A stretch of DNA of 64,000 nucleotides from JAPLJC01 sp052326585 (GTDB taxonomy: Bacteria > Desulfobacterota > Desulfobaccia > Desulfobaccales > 0-14-0-80-60-11), in contig JBKQLU010000003.1 in assembly GCA_052326585.1 (NCBI GenBank), positions 1 to 64,000 of the forward strand. The letters are read 5' to 3'. Numbering within the stretch: the stretch's first letter is position 1; each line of letters starts with the position of its first letter. A program made the position numbers and the translations under genes. Positions 60,968 to 64,000 of the stretch are shown one piece after another. Under the pieces are notes generated by a model that was not told the origin of the DNA, ran no database searches, and saw nothing but the letters and a program-made list of their open reading frames with translations.

Positions 60968-61477
60968 ATGGCGGTAGTCGTGGGGATCGTTTTGGGCAGC
61001 GCCTCGGATTGGCCTGAAGTGGAACCGGCCGCGCAGTTGTTGCAGAAGTGGGCCATCCCCTTTGAGGTGGTGGTGGCATCGGCCCACCGGGCCCCCCAGC
61101 GAGTTCAGAGCTATGCCCGGGAGGCGGCCGGCCGTGGTTTAATGGTCATCCTGGCGGCGGCCGGCATGGCGGCCCACCTGGCCGGGGCCCTGGCCGCGGC
61201 CACTACCCTGCCGGTTATCGGGGTGCCCCTGCCCGGGTCCCATCTCCAGGGATTGGACAGCCTCCTGTCCACGGTGCAGATGCCCCCGGGGGTGCCGGTG
61301 GCCACCATGGCTATCGGCAAGGCCGGGGCCAAGAACGCCGCCATCTTTGCCGCCCAAATTCTGGCCTTGAGCGACCCACGGCTTCAGGAGGCCCTGGCCC
61401 GGCACAAACAGGAGCTGGAGGAAGAGGTGGCCCGGCAAGCCGAGGAGATTCCCGCCGAATACCGGCGCCAGGGATAG
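60968..61477 (+). CDS. purE: N5-carboxyaminoimidazole ribonucleotide mutase
   Basis: Class I PurE, converting N5-CAIR to CAIR in purine synthesis. The N-terminal VVGIVLGSASDWPEVEPAAQ and the active-site loop VVVASAHRAPQRVQSYAREA are present, followed by AAAGMAAHLAGALAAATTLP and VPVATMAIGKAGAKNAAIFA. The class I substrate is N5-CAIR, which implies a purK elsewhere; purK is not adjacent. 169 residues. Ribosome site AGGGGA. alr follows in the same direction. Confidence 0.96.
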   Translation: MAVVVGIVLGSASDWPEVEPAAQLLQKWAIPFEVVVASAHRAPQRVQSYAREAAGRGLMVILAAAGMAAHLAGALAAATTLPVIGVPLPGSHLQGLDSLLSTVQMPPGVPVATMAIGKAGAKNAAIFAAQILALSDPRLQEALARHKQELEEEVARQAEEIPAEYRRQG

Positions 61478-61541
61478 CTCGCCCGGAGGTGAGCGCTGGC
61501 CTGGGCAGCTCGACCTGGGATAAGGAAGCAAGGAATAAGGC

Positions 61542-62687
61542 ATGATTCTCACCTCCCTGGTGGACCTGAGCGTTGACCTGGCGGCCCTGGAGCACAACTA
61601 CCGTCAGTTGCGGCTCCTGTGCGAACCAAAGGTCAAGATGCTGGCGGTGGTCAAGGCCGACGCTTACGGCCACGGTCTCCTGCCGGCGTCCCGGACCTTG
61701 GCCGGGGCCGGGGTGGATTATCTGGGAGTCGGCTCCCTGGAAGAGGGCCTGGCCCTGCGCCAGGCAGGATTGACCCTGCCGATCCTCCTGCTCCTGGGGA
61801 TCTTGCCCCGGGAGGCGGAGCAGGCCGTGGCCGCGGATTTGGAGGTAGTCCTCTTCCGGCGGGATGTGGCCCTGGCTTTGGCGGCCGCGGCCCGGAATCA
61901 AGCGAAGCCGGCTAAGGTGCACCTTAAGGTGGATACCGGCATGGGCCGGCTGGGCCTGCTTCCCGGGGAGGTCCCGGAGTTTCTCGCCGGCCTCCGGGAA
62001 CACTGGTCGTTGGAAGTCTTGGGGCTCATCTCCCACCTGGCCGCGGCGGACGAGGAGGATAAGGCTCATACTTTAAAACAATTGCAGGAATTCACCGGTT
62101 TGCTGGCCGCGGTCCGCAGCCAGGGCTGGGCCTTACCGCTGAGCCAGCTGAGCAACAGCGCCGCCCTCTGGGAACTCAAGGAGGCCCATCTGGACCTGGT
62201 GCGGCCGGGCCTGATGCTCTACGGCTCACCCCCGTCTCCCCGCCGCCCGCCGCCGGTTACCTTGAAGCCGGTAATGACCCTGGCCACCGAGGTCCTCCAG
62301 GTGAAGCGTTTACCTCCGCAGAGCAGCATCAGTTACGGCTGCACCTACACCGCCCCCGACTGGTGCGACCTGGCGGTGCTGCCGGTAGGCTACTGCAACG
62401 GCTACAACCGGCTGCTGTCCAACCGGGGCGCCGTCCTGGTCCGGGGTCGGCGGGCCCCCATCCGGGGCCGGATCTGCATGAACCTCACTATGGTGGAGGT
62501 GACCGGCATCCCCGGGGTCAAGCCCGGGGACCGGGTCACCTTGCTGGGGCAGGACCAAAACGAGCGGATCAGCGCCGAGGAACTGGCGGGTTGGGCGGAG
62601 ACCATCAGCTATGAAGTCTACTGTCTCCTGGGCGCCGCCAATCCGCGGCGTTACCAGGGAGCCCGAGATGGCGAGAAAACCGGATAG
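61542..62687 (+). CDS. alr: Alanine racemase
   Basis: PLP enzyme supplying D-alanine for the cell wall. The PLP lysine lies in VKADAYGHGLLPASR (about residue 40), VHLKVDTGMGRLGLLPGEVP is the family block, and the catalytic Tyr is in SISYGCTYTAPDW (about residue 270). The C-terminal beta domain has GRICMNLTMVEVTGI. 381 residues. The small Cys-rich gene overlaps its 3' end by 20 bases. D-Ala supply fits with murB and the transglycosylase nearby. Confidence 0.96.
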   Translation: MILTSLVDLSVDLAALEHNYRQLRLLCEPKVKMLAVVKADAYGHGLLPASRTLAGAGVDYLGVGSLEEGLALRQAGLTLPILLLLGILPREAEQAVAADLEVVLFRRDVALALAAAARNQAKPAKVHLKVDTGMGRLGLLPGEVPEFLAGLREHWSLEVLGLISHLAAADEEDKAHTLKQLQEFTGLLAAVRSQGWALPLSQLSNSAALWELKEAHLDLVRPGLMLYGSPPSPRRPPPVTLKPVMTLATEVLQVKRLPPQSSISYGCTYTAPDWCDLAVLPVGYCNGYNRLLSNRGAVLVRGRRAPIRGRICMNLTMVEVTGIPGVKPGDRVTLLGQDQNERISAEELAGWAETISYEVYCLLGAANPRRYQGARDGEKTG

Positions 62688-62838
62688 CCAGGAGCCTAGC
62701 ATCTGCCTGGTCTGCGCCTGGCGGGAGAATTGCGTCAAGAAGTATTCCTTCACCGGCCAACACTGCCTCGAATTTACCCGGGACCTGACCCTGAAGGCCA
62801 AACCGGTGGGGGGAGCGCCGCAGCAGGAAGAGAAGTGA
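62668..62838 (+). CDS. Small Cys-rich protein overlapping the end of alr
   Basis: A 56-residue soluble protein, MARKPDSQEPSICLVCAWRE then NCVKKYSFTGQHCLEFTRDL, with four cysteines as CxxC-x5-C-x11-C that could bind one metal ion. The ATG 62668 has GGGAG about eight bases upstream and overlaps alr by 20 bases in another frame, which implies co-translation. I do not recognise a named family. The frame upstream of this ATG runs inside alr. Confidence 0.65.
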   Translation: MARKPDSQEPSICLVCAWRENCVKKYSFTGQHCLEFTRDLTLKAKPVGGAPQQEEK

Positions 62839-62905
62839 CAGTGATCAGTGAAGGCTTGCCATGTGGCCGTATGCTTGAGCCTGCGCCTAAAGCACTTAAC
62901 GAAAT

Positions 62906-62968
62906 GGTGGGCAGAGCCCACCCTCCATGCTGCGCCACTTGACCATAGGGCGGCCCGTCGGGCCGCCC
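62906..62968. repeat. Two intergenic palindromes before argS
   Basis: GGTGGGC-aga-GCCCACC (62906-62922, followed by CTCCATGC) and GGGCGGCCC-gtc-GGGCCGCCC (62948-62968). Both have perfect arms. The first is another copy of the element seen before trmFO and near 58.3-58.5 kb. Confidence 0.75.
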
Positions 62969-62997
62969 CGCAATAGCAACCATTCGAAAACTAGTCA

Positions 62998-64000
62998 ATG
63001 CGACTCAAAGAAGACTTACGCGATTTAATCAGCGCCGCGCTGGAAGCCGCCCGGGCCGCGGGCGAACTCAGCTTCGAGGCCCTGCCCGCCTTCGAAGTGG
63101 AGACCCCCAAGCAGGGGGACCATGGCGACCTGGCCACCAATCTGGCCCTGATCCTGGCCAAGCAGGCCAGGATGCCGCCCCGGAAGGTGGCCGAAATTCT
63201 GGTCAGCCGGGTGGCGGCGCCCCCGGGGATGCTGCAAAAAATAGAAATCGCCGGCCCCGGGTTCATCAACTTCTTCATCGCTGACGCCTTCTGGTACCGG
63301 GTGCTCCCGGAGATTCACGAGCAGGGCCCGGCTTACGGCGACAGCGGCCTGGGCGCCGGCCAAAAGGTTCAGGTCGAGTTCGTCAGCGCCAATCCCACCG
63401 GTCCCCTGCACATCGGCCACGGCCGAGGCGCCGCCCTGGGAGATGCCCTGGCCAATCTGCTGGCCGCCACCGGCCACCAGGTGCTGCGGGAATACTATAT
63501 CAACGACGTGGGCAACCAGATCCTCACCCTGGGCAAATCCCTCTATTTCCGTCTGCGGGAACTGCAGGGCGAGGTTATCGAGTTCCCCGAAGACGGCTAC
63601 CAGGGCGGCTACATGAAGGAACTGGCCGGGAATTACCTGGCCCAGGGAAGGGCGGTGCCGCCGGCGCCGCCCCACGAGGACGACCTGCTCGAGTTGGGCC
63701 GCTACGCCGGCGCAGTCATCCTGGCCGAGATTAAGCAGGACCTGGAAGACTTCGGGGTGCGCTTCGACTATTGGTTCAGCGAAACCGAGCTCTACCGCCG
63801 GGGTCTGGTGGAGCAAAGCTTTGAGCTTCTTAAAGAGCGCGGCTGCCTCGAGGAGCGGGACGGCGCCCTGTGGTTCCGGGCCAGCCAATTCGGAGATGAG
63901 AAGGACCGGGTGGTGCGCCGCGGCAATGGCGCCACCACCTACTTCGCCTCGGACGTGGCCTACCACCTGCTGAAGTTCCAGCAGGGCTTCGACCTGGTGG
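62998..64000 (+). CDS. argS: Arginyl-tRNA synthetase, 5' part (runs off the window)
   Basis: Class I aminoacyl-tRNA synthetase; about 334 residues are seen. The N-terminal tRNA-contacting domain starts MRLKEDLRDLISAALEAARA and contains KQGDHGDLATNLALILAKQA. The catalytic domain begins QVEFVSANPTGPLHIGHGRG with the HIGH motif intact, followed by REYYINDVGNQILTLGKSLY and, near the edge, TTYFASDVAYHL. The KMSK-type loop lies beyond the end. The start ATG 62998 is the first in frame after the palindromes and gives the expected N-terminus; no strong ribosome site is apparent. Confidence 0.96.
   Translation, partial: MRLKEDLRDLISAALEAARAAGELSFEALPAFEVETPKQGDHGDLATNLALILAKQARMPPRKVAEILVSRVAAPPGMLQKIEIAGPGFINFFIADAFWYRVLPEIHEQGPAYGDSGLGAGQKVQVEFVSANPTGPLHIGHGRGAALGDALANLLAATGHQVLREYYINDVGNQILTLGKSLYFRLRELQGEVIEFPEDGYQGGYMKELAGNYLAQGRAVPPAPPHEDDLLELGRYAGAVILAEIKQDLEDFGVRFDYWFSETELYRRGLVEQSFELLKERGCLEERDGALWFRASQFGDEKDRVVRRGNGATTYFASDVAYHLLKFQQGFDLV

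Overview
The window reads as GC-rich chromosomal DNA from an anaerobic-type Gram-negative bacterium of the Desulfobacterota (former Deltaproteobacteria). The evidence is the mix of genes: topA followed by trmFO, an AMMECR1-family gene next to a DUF2333 gene, a CcsA-type cytochrome c assembly gene coupled to hemA, gatB-dependent tRNA amidation, an HrcA-GrpE-DnaK operon, a GEMM-I riboswitch of the kind common in Geobacter relatives, and many outer-membrane or periplasmic proteins. The genus cannot be fixed by eye. Most of the sequence is core housekeeping, with two visibly AT-rich foreign patches (about 8.58-9.36 kb and 20.5-21.8 kb) and no phage, transposase or CRISPR array.

Layout. 0-7.6 kb: end of topA, trmFO, a diadenylate-cyclase-like protein, an MTA/SAH deaminase and an L,D-transpeptidase. 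7.6-16.1 kb: a TIM-barrel amidohydrolase, a broken foreign gene, nadB coupled to a response-regulator diguanylate cyclase, a CBS-pair protein, DUF2333/AMMECR1 and the siroheme dehydrogenase. 16.1-19.4 kb: ccsA-hemA and fabD. 19.5-23.5 kb: thiamine-thiazole operon thiF-thiG-[insert]-thiS-thiE on the minus strand, split by an AT-rich insert carrying an FRG-domain gene and a small membrane-protein gene. 24-28.7 kb: gatB, mtnA, a second L,D-transpeptidase and two alanine-zipper lipoproteins. 29-41.3 kb: polA, phoU, hrcA-grpE-dnaK, pyrF, an LpoA-like lipoprotein coupled to a P1-family peptidase, gph and tRNA-Met. 41.4-44 kb: six small exported proteins in a row, including a tandem duplication in which one copy has TGA where the other has a Cys codon, followed by a short hairpin (possible selenoprotein). 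44-46.8 kb: mnmG and two small unknowns. 47-57.5 kb: a striking minus-strand locus with a TPR/beta-barrel outer-membrane protein, two large FecR-domain repeat proteins and a CHASE2 nucleotide cyclase; a GEMM-I (c-di-GMP class) riboswitch with its own promoter and a terminator precedes the second FecR gene. 57.7-64 kb: pyruvate-kinase C-domain protein, murB, an MltB-like transglycosylase, purE, alr, a small Cys-rich protein and the start of argS.

Themes. Nucleotide second messengers recur: a DAC-like protein (c-di-AMP), a GGDEF response regulator (c-di-GMP), a class III cyclase (cAMP/cGMP) and a c-di-GMP-class riboswitch. Cell-envelope genes are also dense (two L,D-transpeptidases, murB, alr, MltB-like, LpoA-like, Lpp-like lipoproteins, the FecR locus). 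Short perfect palindromes with a shared CCCTAC/GTAGGG edge are scattered through the intergenic spaces.
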